This document shows, one piece after another, positions 32,129 through 44,300 of a DNA stretch of 64,000 nucleotides. A program made the position numbers and the translations under genes. The stretch covers positions 620,001 through 684,000 of the forward strand of contig CAJQUN010000001.1 in NCBI GenBank assembly GCA_907163345.1, given 5' to 3'. A model generated the notes under the pieces. That model was not told where the DNA came from. It ran no database searches and was given only the letters and a program-made list of their open reading frames with translations. Every line of letters starts with the position of its first letter. Position 1 is the first letter of the stretch. Source of the DNA: Haberlea rhodopensis (taxonomy: Eukaryota > Streptophyta > Magnoliopsida > Lamiales > Gesneriaceae).

Positions 32129-33574
32129 AGCCACAGTAGCAGAGAGCCAAATCCAGAATCGTGCTTCAGCCAAGCCGCGGAAAAGAGCCCGTCTTCTCCT
32201 TTTTTCAGTGTAGATATAGATAGATATAAATAACAAAAATCAACGAACAACACCCGGTCTTGGAAATTCTCAAAAATTGGAAAATCAAACGCGAAAAATC
32301 TGGACTTTTTGGACTTTTGGACTTTTGGAAATGTGGGACTGTTTTTATGATATTATATATTAATGTTTAATTAATTTTTTTTTTTTTTTTGCGCTACTTT
32401 ATTTCCTTGCTTCCAAAGAAAGCAAACTGCTCCCAAGTCCCGATAGGTCGTCGATTAAAATGGAACGTCAGAAGGGATTTTTTTCCTTACTTGGCCGTAT
32501 TCGAAATTATGAGTAAAACTAAGGAATAAATTATTAATTATTAATATTCCATTGAGATGGAATGATTTCATGGATTTTGATTTCAAACTTTTAACACAAA
32601 TTTATTTAAATTATTTGGATAATTTTGAAATATATTGATTTCGAATCCTTATCTTTAATTTTAAGGCATTTTTAACATAGCAGTGCATTTTAAATTTTTG
32701 GTTATTGAAATTATTTCAAACTAAAATTTTCAAATCGATTGTTGAAATGAAATCATTTAGTCCAAATGTAACATAATAAAAAAATATATTATATTTTTAC
32801 ATATATGCAATAATATATCTATATTATATATATTTCACAAAGTAAATAAGCATTAAAAATTTATCTCATAATTATATACAAAATTATCTCCTTATCTAAT
32901 TATTATTATATTATATATATACGAACTTATCTCGTTATCTCATATATGAACTTATCGGTGATATCTAGTAAATGATAGATATATGGTTAAATCGAAATTT
33001 ATCTATTCAAATCTATCATTGTAGAGTTGTCAGTCGAAACAATCTATACTTGGATTAAACTTTATCCCTTAAGTCCATTAAATTTTAAAATATAATCTAT
33101 TGGTATTTTTTAAGAACAGTTTTCAATACAATAGACTAAATGGTGTCCTCTTTCTTGATAAAAAAGGTCGATGATTCTGACTTGGAAAAAGTGGCCTTAA
33201 AGAGGACTGGGGAGCCTCTTGAAGTCTCCGTTCTCATACACGGTTAGGATGTGCAATTCATTCGCTTGTTCAGAAGTTTGGCTAGTTCTCCATACTCGGA
33301 CATTCTGTTCATCCGACCACGACCTTCACTTATTACTACTTGATAATTAACATGCTTATAATCATCTTTTGATGTTAATAGAGACCAATTGAGTAAAAGA
33401 TATCAACATCCTGAGAAAAAAATACACATTTATTATATAATATTTTCAATAATTCAATGTTTAATTTACTGTGACATTGAGTGATTTCAGGTTTAGTCTG
33501 AATTTTCCAATCACATTGTAATATTATACAAATTCTTGGCAATTATTGACTTGCCAATAAAATCTCCGTTTCCA
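32129..33574. other. NBR1 upstream region and spacer
   Basis: Contains the NBR1 5' UTR and promoter side; a TATATCTATCTATATC stretch on the minus strand at about 32213-32232 is TATA-like. A poly-T run lies near 32380-32394. The rest is AT-rich spacer with no gene recognised; 33120-33250 is slightly more GC-rich but has no usable frame. Confidence 0.45.
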
Positions 33575-33838
33575 TCATTTGCAATATTTCCTTGAAAGTT
33601 TGAATGAACTTCCCGACAACATTCTCGTTATTCCATGCTTGGATTTCATAAATTCGATTAATTCATGGAACCTAGAGCTACGACGAGGTTCCTCCAAACA
33701 AATCTTCCCATTATGATTTGGTGGAAGTTTCAGATGACTGTCAATTCTCGAGTTTCCCGTCTTTACAAATAAGTTGAGAAAATCGAGATGAAGCAGATTT
33801 GCACTCCGACTCGCAAGAACTATCCTGATCTCCTCCAT
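33575..33838 (-). CDS. uncharacterised 87-codon ORF, possibly an exon or relic
   Basis: From the ATG at 33838 (MEEIRIVLASRSANLLHLDF) to the stop at 33575. Composition is protein-like (mixed charged and hydrophobic residues, FHELIEFMKSKHG near residue 60), and the open frame extends upstream past a CMEE to about 33859. No domain recognised, no clear promoter or splice partner, and nothing else coding nearby. It could be a fragment of a lost gene. Confidence 0.25.
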   Translation of the reverse strand: MEEIRIVLASRSANLLHLDFLNLFVKTGNSRIDSHLKLPPNHNGKICLEEPRRSSRFHELIEFMKSKHGITRMLSGSSFKLSRKYCK

Positions 33839-33859
33839 GCATGGAAAGTGAGAGAACAA

Positions 33860-34331
33860 GTTAACCTAAGTTTGCACAAGAAAAATTGGCGAATGCCAAA
33901 TATAGACATAACTTCAGCACACAGAGAGTGCAAATTTTCTCAAACTCTGATCATCTGATGTATCTTTTTTATTATGATTCGAGTCAAAAACAAGAACGCA
34001 GGAACATAAATAATTTAACAGTGTGCTGAAGCACTATTACAAGTATTCAGTAGAAGGACCTCTATTTAGTGTACTCCAATGTTTTTCAAAATTTCTTTAC
34101 TAAATTTTTCAACATGATTACTGCAACATGATCGCAGCAGTGTGCAATATATGTTTAATTCTTCACACTCAAAATAACCAAAACCCTCGATTTGAAAAGA
34201 TTTTCTTAAATAAATTGAGTCAAAGTCGTAAATAAGAGCAGTGATAACAGAAATGCAAGTTATGAACGTGATATACTTCAAAAGCAAAATCATAGTCTTA
34301 TAGTGTATACGTGTAAGGACTACCCAAGCAA
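33860..34331. other. spacer left of Copia-A, nothing recognised
   Basis: AT-rich DNA up to the GTCAA target duplication at 34332-34336. Does not continue the Copia RT sequence found on the other side of Copia-A. Confidence 0.45.
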
Positions 34332-34336
34332 GTCAA

Positions 34337-34793
34337 TGTTAGTCAAAGTAATAAATATGGGGGGCCCATATTTGTTGAAAATTGGCCAAATTTTTTTAAA
34401 GAAATCTGCATAAAGATTTGTCAAAGACGTGTGAAGAAAAATTGGCAAATTCTTTTTGTCAATTACGCGTAAACAACGCGTGAATAAATTCTATAAATAG
34501 AGTTACAATTTCATTCAGAAAAAACACCAAATTGTAGAGAGAAAAATAACACAGTGCAATCAGAGTAAAAATACTAGTGAGAGAAAATTGCTGTATAATT
34601 TTCTGAGTGTTTTTCAGATTGAGTGTTGTCAGTGTTTTGTAAACACTTGTATTTTTCTTCAATAAAAGATCTGCATCAGCCCCGTGGACGTAGGCTAATT
34701 TTTGCCGAACCACGTAAATCTTGTGTTTTTATTCCGCATTTTTTTTTTGCTCCCACATATCTGACTAGAAAATATTGCGTTATTTTCCCAACA
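34337..34793 (+). repeat. 5' LTR of Copia-A
   Basis: 457 bp, TGTTAG...CCAACA. Contains a textbook TATA box, CTATAAATAG, at 34491-34500, and a polyadenylation-like AATAAAAG at about 34660. Confidence 0.95.
34491..34500 (+). promoter_or_regulatory. TATA box in the Copia-A 5' LTR
   Basis: CTATAAATAG. The same box is at 47791-47800 in the 3' LTR. Two copies of the motif acgcgt(a/g)aa lie just upstream (34466-34482) and may be enhancer elements. Confidence 0.7.
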
Positions 34794-34795
34794 AC

Positions 34796-34808
34796 TGGTA
34801 TCAGAGCC
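34796..34808 (+). other. primer-binding site of Copia-A
   Basis: TGGTATCAGAGCC, complementary to the 3' end of plant initiator tRNA-Met, two bases after the LTR end. Confidence 0.85.
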
Positions 34809-35002
34809 AGATTGTTAATTTTGTCAATTTTTTTTTGTCAGGTTACTATTCACGCGAATAGTGAATTTCGTGAATAGTGATTTCGTGAATAGTGATTTGG
34901 TCAGCGATACCAAATTCGTCCGCAGCGGTGTTTTTCAATAACACGGTGATTTTCAAAATTGTCAAAACAGCAATCCGGTGGGAGTCAGGTTCGAGTGGAG
35001 TA

Positions 35003-35782
35003 ATGTCGGCAGATGAAGGAAAAATGAATATTGAAAAGTTCAATGGTTTAGATTTTGGCTTTTGGAAAAGGCAAATAGAAGACCATATGTACCAGAAAGG
35101 CCTTTATCAACCTCTCTCGGGTGTGAAGCTAGAAGGTATGAAAGATGAAGAATGGGCTCTTCTAGATAGAAAAGCTCTCGGAGTTATCCGACTGACGTTG
35201 TCACGCAACGTTGCTTTCAACATAGCAAAAGAAAAGACCACAGCGGGTCTTATGGCGGCTCTTTCAAGCATGTACGAGAAGCCATCAGCTTCAAACAAAG
35301 TTCATTTGATGAGGCGGTTGTTCAATTTGCTGATGGTAGAAGGCGGATCGGTAGCTCAACACCTCAATGAACTCAACACAGTGACAACCCAGTTGAGTTC
35401 AGTTAGCATTGATTTTGATGATGAAGTACGGGCATTAATACTTTTGTCTTCCCTACCGGAAAGTTGGAATGCTACTGTCACAGCTGTGAGTAGCTCATCG
35501 GGAAGTACAAAGTTGAAATTGACGATGTTCGTGATCTGGTTCTCAGTGAAGAGATCAGACGGAAAGATTCAAATGAATCATCAACCTCTTCAGTATTACA
35601 TACAGAGTCAAGAGGTAGAAAATCAAACAGAGGTGGTGGACGTGGCAAACAAATGGACAAGAGGTCCAAATCTACGAATCCCCCTAATTCTCAGAACTCA
35701 AAGACTATTGAGTGCTGGAAATGCGGGCAGCCCGGGCATTATAAAAATCAGTGCAAAAATGCACCGAAGAATCAGGAGGTGA
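35003..35782 (+). pseudogene. gag of Copia-A, frameshifted
   Basis: Starts MSADEGKMNIEKFNGLDF at the ATG at 35003, followed by the UBN2-type gag domain (FWKRQIEDHMYQKGLYQPL; ALGVIRLTLSRNVAF; MRRLFNLLMVEGGSV; LSSLPESWNATV). Near 35517 the expected frame is lost by a one-base deletion, and the conserved continuation through the basic linker into the zinc knuckle appears in the frame of the next ORF (35653 onward). The capsid part to that point looks intact. Confidence 0.85.
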
Positions 35783-38178
35783 AGGCAGAAGCAAACGTTG
35801 CTTCTGGAGATGATGCATTAATATGTTCCTTAGAGTGCAAAGAAGAGTCTTGGGTGTTAGACTCTGGAGCATCATTCCATGCTACTTCGCAGAGAGAACT
35901 CTTCGAGAAATATGTCCCCGGCAACCTTGGTAAAGTCTACATTGGTAATGAACAATCTTGCGAGATTGTTGGCAAAGGTATTATAAAGATTAAGTTGAAC
36001 GGGTCTATATGGGAACTGAAGGATGTCAGACATATTCCCGATCTGAGAAAGAACTTAATCTCAGTTGGCCAGTTGGCCAGTGAAGGTCATACAACAGTCT
36101 TTCACGGTGATACTTGGAAGATCTCAAAAGGTGCAATGATAATTGCTCGAGGCAATAAGAGTGGTACTCTTTACATGACAGCAGGAGCACGCTGTTCAAT
36201 TGCAGTTGCAGCAGACATAGAAAGTCCTACTCTGTGGCACCAGAGACTTGGTCACATGAGTGAGAAAGGAATGAAGGTTATGCACTCAAAGGGGAAGCTT
36301 CCGAGCCTTCAGTCAATTGATATTGACACGTGTGAAGGGTGTATTTTTGGAAAGCAGAAAAGAGTTAGCTTTCAGACAGGTACAAGAACCCCAAAGAAGG
36401 TGAAACTTGAACTAGTTCACTCTGATGTTTGGGGACCAACGACTGTCTCATCCATTAGTGGGAAACACTACTTTGTGACTTTTATTGATGATCACTCCAG
36501 GAAAGTATGGGTTTACTTTCTGAAATATAAGTCAGAAGTATTTGAGGCTTTCAAGATTTGGAAAGCAATGATTGAAAATGAGACAGGGGTGAAGATAAAG
36601 AAGCTCAGAACCGACAATGGTGGTGAATATGAAGACACCAGATTCAAGAAGTTCTGTTATGAGCATGGGATCAGAATGGAGAGAACCGTGCCTGGTACGC
36701 CTCAACACAATGGTGTAGCTGAGCGTATGAACCAGACGTTGACAGAACGAGCCAGAAGCATGCGGGTACAATCAGGCCTGCCAAAGCAGTTCTGGGCAGA
36801 AGCAGTCAACACAGCAGCTTACTTGATTAACCGAGGTCCATCGGTACCATTGGAGCATAGAATACCAGAAGAGGTATGGAGCGGAAAAGAGGTAAACCTC
36901 TCATATCTTAAAGTTTTCGGCTGTGTAGCATATGTGCATATCAGTGATGCACTCAGAAACAAACTTGATCCCAAATCAAAGAAGTGCACTTTCATTGGTT
37001 ATGGTGAAGATGAGTTTGGCTACCGTATTTGGGATGATGAAAACAAAAATATGATTCGCAGCAGAGATGTAATCTTCAACGAACGAGTGATGTATAAGGA
37101 CAGGCATAACACAGTTGGCAGCGACTCAGAACAGAGTGAGCCAGTGTATGCAGAGGTGGACGATGTCCCAGAAAGTCATGTGGAACAGATAGTTGAGATT
37201 CCTCAGTTAGGGGAATCAATTGATCAAGACAGCGAGCAACAGCATGATGCATCTCCTGCTCCAGTTCATGAATTGAGAAGGAGTTCTCGGCCTCATGTAC
37301 CTAACAGAAGGTATATGAACTATCTGTTGCTAACCGATGCAGGTGAGCCTGAATGCTACGATGAAGCATGTCAGACCAAAGATGCCGGCAAGTGGGAGCT
37401 TGCCATGAAAGACGAGATGAAGTCTTTGATGTCCAATCAGACATGGGAACTTGTTGAGTTGCCTATGGACAAAAATGCACGTCACAACAAATGGGTGTAT
37501 CGGGTGAAGGAAGATCATGATGGTTCCACGAGATACAAAGCCCGACTGGTCGTCAAAGGGTTTCAGCAAAAAGAAGGAGTTGACTACTCAGAGATTTTTG
37601 CTCCAGTTGTGAATCTCAATACAATTAGGACTGTATTAAATATTGTTGCCAGTGAAAATCTCTATCTTGAACAATTGGACGTGAAGACTGCGTTTCTTCA
37701 CGGAGACATTGATAAGGAGATCTATATGTTTCAACCAGAAGGTTTCGCAGAGAAAGGAATGGAAAATAAGGTGTGCAAATTGAAAAAGAGCTTGTACGGC
37801 CTGAAACAAGCTCCAAGGCAGTGGTACTTAAAGTTTGACGGCTTTATGCACAAGGAAGGTTTCCAGAGGTGCAACGCCGACCATTGTTGCTACTTCAAGA
37901 AATATAAGTCCAGTTATATCATTTTGTTACTTTATGTCGATGATATGTTAGTAGCTGGTTCTGATATGGACGAGATCAGAAACTTGAAGCAGCAGTTGTC
38001 AAAAGAATTTGACATGAAAGATTTGGGTCCAGCAAGAAAGATACTTGGAATGCAAATCACAAGAGATAAGCAAAACGGAATTTTGCAGTTATCTCAGGCG
38101 GAGTACATCAATCGTGTTTTGCAGAGATTCAACATGGGCGACGCCAAATCAGTTAGCACTCCTTTGGCTAGTCATTTT
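35653..38178 (+). pseudogene. pol of Copia-A, 5' part (zinc knuckle, PR, INT, RT)
   Basis: One open frame of about 840 codons in the order typical of Copia. CCHC knuckle CWKCGQPGHYKNQC; protease WVLDSGASFH; GAG-pre-integrase LWHQRLGHMSEKGM; integrase with HSDVWGP, FIDDHSRK and the LRTDNGGEYED Asp/Glu region; reverse transcriptase with QLDVKTAFLHGD, the YGLKQAPRQWY box and catalytic LYVDDMLV. It ends abruptly at 38178 in the connection between RT and RNase H, where Copia-B is inserted. The frame then runs a few codons into the Copia-B LTR. Confidence 0.9.
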
Positions 38179-39673
38179 TGTTGGGATATGCCCTAAGACA
38201 AGTCATTAGATGATTGTTTAAGACATACAATGTTTATGGATTTATGAATGGCAATTCATTATTATATATTATTCTTTTAACTGTGCATTGTGAATTAATA
38301 TATATGTTAATGTCCTTAGAATAATATGTATTATTCTTAAAGATGTTCCTAGTCAAGTATTATCATGAATGGGATAATGATAATACGTAGAGACTAGTAT
38401 ATGTTGATCGATGAATTGTTCATTGATATGAGATATCAAATCAACATATGGGTACATGTTAGAGAACGATGTACTGAACAGACCCACCATGAGAATGCAA
38501 CATGGATAGTTATATGATCGTCATATGCAATTCTCATAGTGATAATAATGTATGTAATCCTTACGACTTGTGATCATCAGAGATCCCAACATAAGGAGTT
38601 ATGTATCTTGATATCGTCAAACGTTACCCGTAACAGGGTATACTATAAAGGCGACTATTGGATACACTACGAATTATGTAGAGGGATGTTGACTGATCGA
38701 GATAGGATTTGTCCCTCCTATATAACAGGAGATGTGTTTGGCCCTTGATCAAGTGAGAACTAAAATGCATGGCCATGCTCGAATGAGTCGATATGAGATA
38801 TCGAGCTTATTCGTTTATTCTAGTTCTACTTGGGGATCAAGAAATAGAGATTGAATATACGAGTATGACTATTCCATGACTCGTGTTCAATCTAAACACA
38901 AAGGACAAAGGGATTAAGTTACATGGTTAATATTATCACAAGTTCTAAAGGTTATGTCGAGTCATTGACATTCTCGTAATTTGGGTAGCATCGATGTGTT
39001 GCTAGATACCGCTCGATGCTTGCGACATAAAATGAGATTTTATGTCACTGCCAACATTACGAGATCCTATCGGGTCGCACAAAAGATTAAATCGAGAAGG
39101 GAAATTAAATTCATGGGATGAATTAAATAATTAAGAGGAGTCTTAATTAATAATCATAAGGATTAATTAAATCATGGGCTTAAGCCCATGAAGCTTTAAG
39201 AAAGCCTTTAATTAATTATATTTAATATGATTGCAAGGTGATAAATGGTAAGACAATTTTCATATCACACTAACCTAAATCAAGAAGGAAGCACACGGCC
39301 TCCACAACCAAAAAGGCTCTCGGTTTTCTCATCATAGCCGAGGAGATTTTTGAGTTTGGTGCGAGCCATTCGATTGAGAATCGAGTGTTCTTTCTTGTTC
39401 CGATTTAATAACTTGTCTAGCAACTTGTTATTAAATCATCCCTTCACTCGATTCGATCGTGTGGATACCGTTGAGGCAAAACCATTCGAGTTTTGCTATT
39501 GACTCGGAGAAGGCGTAAGACGTGGTGCAGCTCCGTGGATTCGGCTTCAAACGCGCTACAAGGGTAAGACACTTGTAATTCTCTAATCCGATATGAATCC
39601 CTATGTATAGATCACTGGTTTGTAATCCCAAAATTTTATTCCGCTGCGTTGTATGCTCATGGGGCTACTTACA
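38179..39673 (+). repeat. 5' LTR of Copia-B
   Basis: TGTTGGGATATG...GCTACTTACA, 1495 bp. It holds a perfect hairpin-like gacataaaat..attttatgtc near 39022-39046. Short ORFs (69 and 66 codons) occur identically in both LTRs and are not genes. Confidence 0.93.
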
Positions 39674-41393
39674 GTGGTATCAGAGCCGTGTACAAGGCTC
39701 ATATCGGATTTTATGTGGTTAAATAGTTTAATCATGTTAGAATTAATATTGCATGCTATTTAAAACTGTATTTTCATATATGATATGGAAAAATCGATTT
39801 TGTGAAGATCATCGTATGATAATATATATGATATAATTGACGGATCGAAATATATGATAATTCGTGATCAAAAACCGGAACATGGCTCGTGTAGGCTCAC
39901 GGCCGAGGCCACCTAGGTGCTAGGGTTTCGAACCCTAGTCACCATGGCTCGGCCGCCGCTACTAAGTGGCTAGGGTTTTGAACCCTAGTCAAATTGGCCT
40001 CTCGGCCGCCGCCTAGGAGCTAGGGTTCGGACCCTGGCTCGAGCATGGGTCAAGCCGTCGCACTATCTAGGGTTTTGAACTCTTTTGGCTCGATAAAGTA
40101 TTGAGAAGGTGCAAGTTGGCTCGATAGAACCAAGATGGTGCAAGGCGGCTAGGGTTTTGAACCCTAGCAGCGCCGCACCCAAGCCGCCGCATGGACCATG
40201 GCTCGGCCATGGGCTAGGGTTTCGAACCCTAGGCCCACTATTGGTCCAGCCGTGGGTCTTGGTTCGAATCATGGTGGTTCGTGTTTTAGTCGCTTTAGTT
40301 CGTGGCATGTGATGTCCCGAGCGTACGATAATTTTTCAAAAATTATTTTACAGTTTTAATTAAAATTAAATTTAAAATGTTTAGAATTTAATTAATTAAA
40401 TGTTAATGCATGCTTTATGTGTTGTTTGAGCATGGTGCGTGGTTATAGCCCTTTGACCTATTAGATAGGATTTGTGAATGATTGTAATTTATAATACGAC
40501 CTGCGTGTCGTGCCTTTCTCTATTTCATTCTAAATGTTATCCCTCCCCTATGTTCCCCTCGAATGTGAATCGAGGAATTCTATATCTTGTAAAATAGTGT
40601 AGTTTATTTTATTGATGGTGATCAATGAAGATGGAGCATCGTGCCGGGATGAGGAGGCCATTCACAAATTGGAGCCAAAGGAAGGTGCTTATGAAGTTAC
40701 CTTAGGTTGACTCATAGGAGTTTCTCATTGGCTTGAGAAACTCATTAGTAGGGGCTATAACCATGTCACGTTTTAATTATGTATGTTGATGCATGATTTA
40801 TCTTATGTTTTAGTTTGATAATAGTATTACACATATATGTAGATATGTATACAACTATATGTAGTGGACATATTTTAAATTATCAAATTAATCATGAGAT
40901 CAATAAATCCCTCTAAAATATTAAGTTTTAGATGCCTTCCAAATAAAAGTACTCGTCAATAACTTCGATTGTACATGTGTGGGTTTGCCAAAGCAAAGCA
41001 CCGTGGCAATCTTAGTAAGGCGCGAAAGGATAAAAGTGATATCCGTCATACTTTAATTGGGTACGACTTAACTAGGTTATCTCAATAGGATTGGGAACCT
41101 AGAGGCATGTGTTGGATTATAATTCATTTGATGAATTGAACAAAGTGTTGTTCGTCCAACTATCCAAGAATTATATGTGATGTAATTGACAAAGTGTTGT
41201 CTACCTAAATAACCGAGTCTTGGGCGATTAGCCAAAGCTAACTCAAGATTAGGCGAAATATGGATCTTGGCCCACTAAAAGTTTCGAGGGTTGATATTTT
41301 TCAAATAAAATAGTGGGAGTATCATTTAATATAAGACCATGTTAAATGATTTAAATCATAAACTTATTTTGCATATTTATATTGTAGATATCC
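39674..41393 (+). other. leader of Copia-B with primer site and hairpin array
   Basis: TGGTATCAGAGCC primer site at 39675-39687. The leader then has six copies of a palindrome of the type ctagggttttgaaccctag between 39919 and 40234, embedded in GC-rich sequence with repeated ctcggccgccgc. From 40300 to the gag ATG the sequence is AT-rich and shows no ORF with recognisable content. Confidence 0.75.
39919..40234. repeat. six-copy hairpin array in the Copia-B leader
   Basis: Copies at about 39919, 39969, 40019, 40067, 40148 and 40213. Four are near-perfect palindromes (ctagggtttNgaaccctag); the third (tagggttcggaccctg) and fourth (ctagggttttgaactc) are diverged. The first four are spaced 48-50 bp apart. 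Each would form an 8-bp stem with a 3-nt loop in RNA. Confidence 0.8.
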
Positions 41394-44300
41394 ATGGCAA
41401 CTACAAACGTTACTAGCACTTTATCACTGCGATCGGTCCTTGAGAAGGACAAACTAAATGGGACGAATTTCCTAGACTGGCATAGGAACTTGAGGATAGT
41501 CCTCAAACAAGAAAAGAAACAATATGTTCTAGAGGAACCCTTGCTCGCTGAGGAACCTCCCCTAACAGCTACAAGAGCTGAAAAAGATGCTTACAAGAAG
41601 CATCAGAGTGACGCACTTGATGTTGGGTGCCTCATGCTTGCCACTATGAACTCTGAGCTTCAGAAGCAACATGAGGAAATGGAGGCGTTCGATATGATCG
41701 AACACTTAAAGCAGTTGTACCAACAGCAAGCTAGACAAGAGAGGTATGACGTCTCTAAAGCGTTATTCCAGTGCAGGATGGTAGAAGGAAGCTTAGTTGG
41801 AACTCATGTGCTCAAGATGATTGGGTACATTGAGAATCTGGATAAGCTAGGTTTTCCATTGGACCAAGAGTTGGCCACCGATGTAATCTTGCAATCGTTG
41901 CCGGAGAGCTTCAGTCAATTTGTAGTAAATTACAATATGACTGATATGGAAAAGACTCTGCCCCAGTTGCTTGGTATGTTGAGAACATATGAAGCAAATA
42001 CTAAGAAGACTAAGGCCACAAATGTCCTTATTGTGAATAAGGGCAAAGGAAGGGCCAAAGCCAAAGGCAACAAGAAAGCAAAGAAGGTCTTTGCTAAATC
42101 TAAGCCAAAGTCTTCTGCACTGAAGCCAAAGGGAGGGATAGCAAAGGAAGGGAACTGTTTCCATTGCGGTGAGACCGGCCATTGGAAAAGGAACTGCAAA
42201 GTATATCTGGAGGATCTAAAGAAAGGAAGTGTGACTTCCGCTTCAGGTATTTTTGTTATAGAAGTCAATTTATCTACTTCTTCATCATGGGTATTAGATA
42301 CTGGATGTGGATCTCACATTTGTGTAAATGTGCAGGATCTCAAAAGGAGTAGGACATTGGCAAAAGGTGAAGTTGATCTCCGAGTTGGAAATGGAGCAAG
42401 AGTTGCTGCATTAGCTATAGGAGATTATCATTTAGCTTTACCTTCTGGTTTATCGTTGATTTTAAAAGACTGTTATTTTGTGCCTTCAATTACTAAAAAC
42501 ATTATATCTATTTCTTGTTTAGACAAGTATGGTTTTTCATTTATAATAAAGGACAATTGTTGTTCTATTTATTTAAATGATATGTTTTATGCTGATGCAC
42601 AAATGGTGAATGGTCTTTATGTATTAAATCTTGATATGCCTATCTATAACATAAATACTAAAAGGATTAAAAATAATGATTGTAATCCGACTTATCTCTG
42701 GCACTGTCGCTTGGGCCACATAAACGAGAACCGCATATCTAAACTTCATAAGGATGGAGTATTAGATTCATTTGATTTTGAATCATATGAAACATGCGAA
42801 TCTTGTTTAATGGGCAAGATGACTAAAGCCCCTTTCAAGGGACATGTTGAAAGGGCAAATATTTTATTGGGACTAATACATAGTGATGTATGTGGACCAA
42901 TAAGTACACAAGCTAGAGGTGGTTTTCAATACTTCGTTACATTTACTGATGACCTCAGTAGATATGGGTATGTGTACCTAATGAAACTTAAACATGAAAC
43001 CTTTGAAAATTTCAAAGATTTCAAGAATGAAGTACAAAACCAACTTGGCAAAAGTATCAAAATCCTTCGATCAGATCGAGGAGGAGAATACTTAAGCCAA
43101 GAGTTTCATGACTATCTAAAGGAGTGTGGGATAGTCCCACAACTCACTCCTCCGTATACTCCACAATGAAATGGTGTATCCGAGAGGAGAAATCGAACCT
43201 TGTTAGACATGGTTAGATCAATGATGAGTCATGCAGATCTTCCGATATCATTTTGGGGACACGCTCTAGAAACAGCGATTTTCTTACTGAACCGTGTTCC
43301 ATCTAAATCAGTGGAAAAGACACCATATGAGATATGGACTGGGAAGCGTCCTAGTATGTCTTTTATGAAGATTTGGGGTTGTGAGGCTTTCGTTAGACGT
43401 CACGCCACTAACAAACTTGGACCCAAATCTGATAAGTGTTTATTTGTGGGGTATCCTAAGGAAACGAAAGGATACTATTTCTATTATCCCACTGAGAACA
43501 AAATAGTTGTTGCTCGGACTGGTGTATTTCTTGAAAGGGAATTTATTTCTAGAAAAACCAGTGGGAGAAAAATAGAACTTAGTGAAGTTCAACCACAAGA
43601 AAACACTGAACCTGAGATTGAGATGGAAACAGAGCAGGCACCACAAGCTGTTGTGGAAGAAGTACCTGCTCAAGAGACACAAGCCCAGCGTAGGTCTGTA
43701 AGAGAACACCGGGAGCCACAGAGATATGGATTTCTTGTGACTCAACAAGGTGACTTACTACTTATTGATGAGGATGAGCCGTCATCTTATCAACAAGCTA
43801 TTATGGGCAATGATTCTGAGAAATGGCAAGAGGCCATGAAATCTGAGATGGAATCCATGTATGCAAACCAAGTATGGACTTTGGTTGATCCACCTGAAGG
43901 GGTACGACCCATAGGGTGCAAATGGATTTTCAAGAAAAAGACCGATATGGATGGTAATGTACAAACCTATAAAGGTCGGCTGGTTGCAAAAGGATTCAAA
44001 CAAATTCATGGTATTGACTATGATGAAACCTTTTCACCAGTGGCCATGGTTAAATCCATAAGGATCTTACTTGCAATAGCTGCATTTCATGATTATGAAA
44101 TCTGGCAGATGGATGTCAAAACAGCTTTCCTTAATGGAAATCTGCTCGAGGATGTGTACATGACACAGCCCGAGGGTTTTGTCGATCCAAAGGATGCTGG
44201 AAAGATATGCAAGCTACAACGATCCATTTATGGATTGAAGCAAGCTTCTCGGAGTTGGAACCTTCATTTTGATGATGCAATCAAAGAGTTTGGTTTTATC

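Noticed and set aside
38539..38748. 69-codon ORF repeated identically at 45733-45942
   Set aside because: It lies in the two LTRs of Copia-B and has no domain; identity simply reflects LTR identity.
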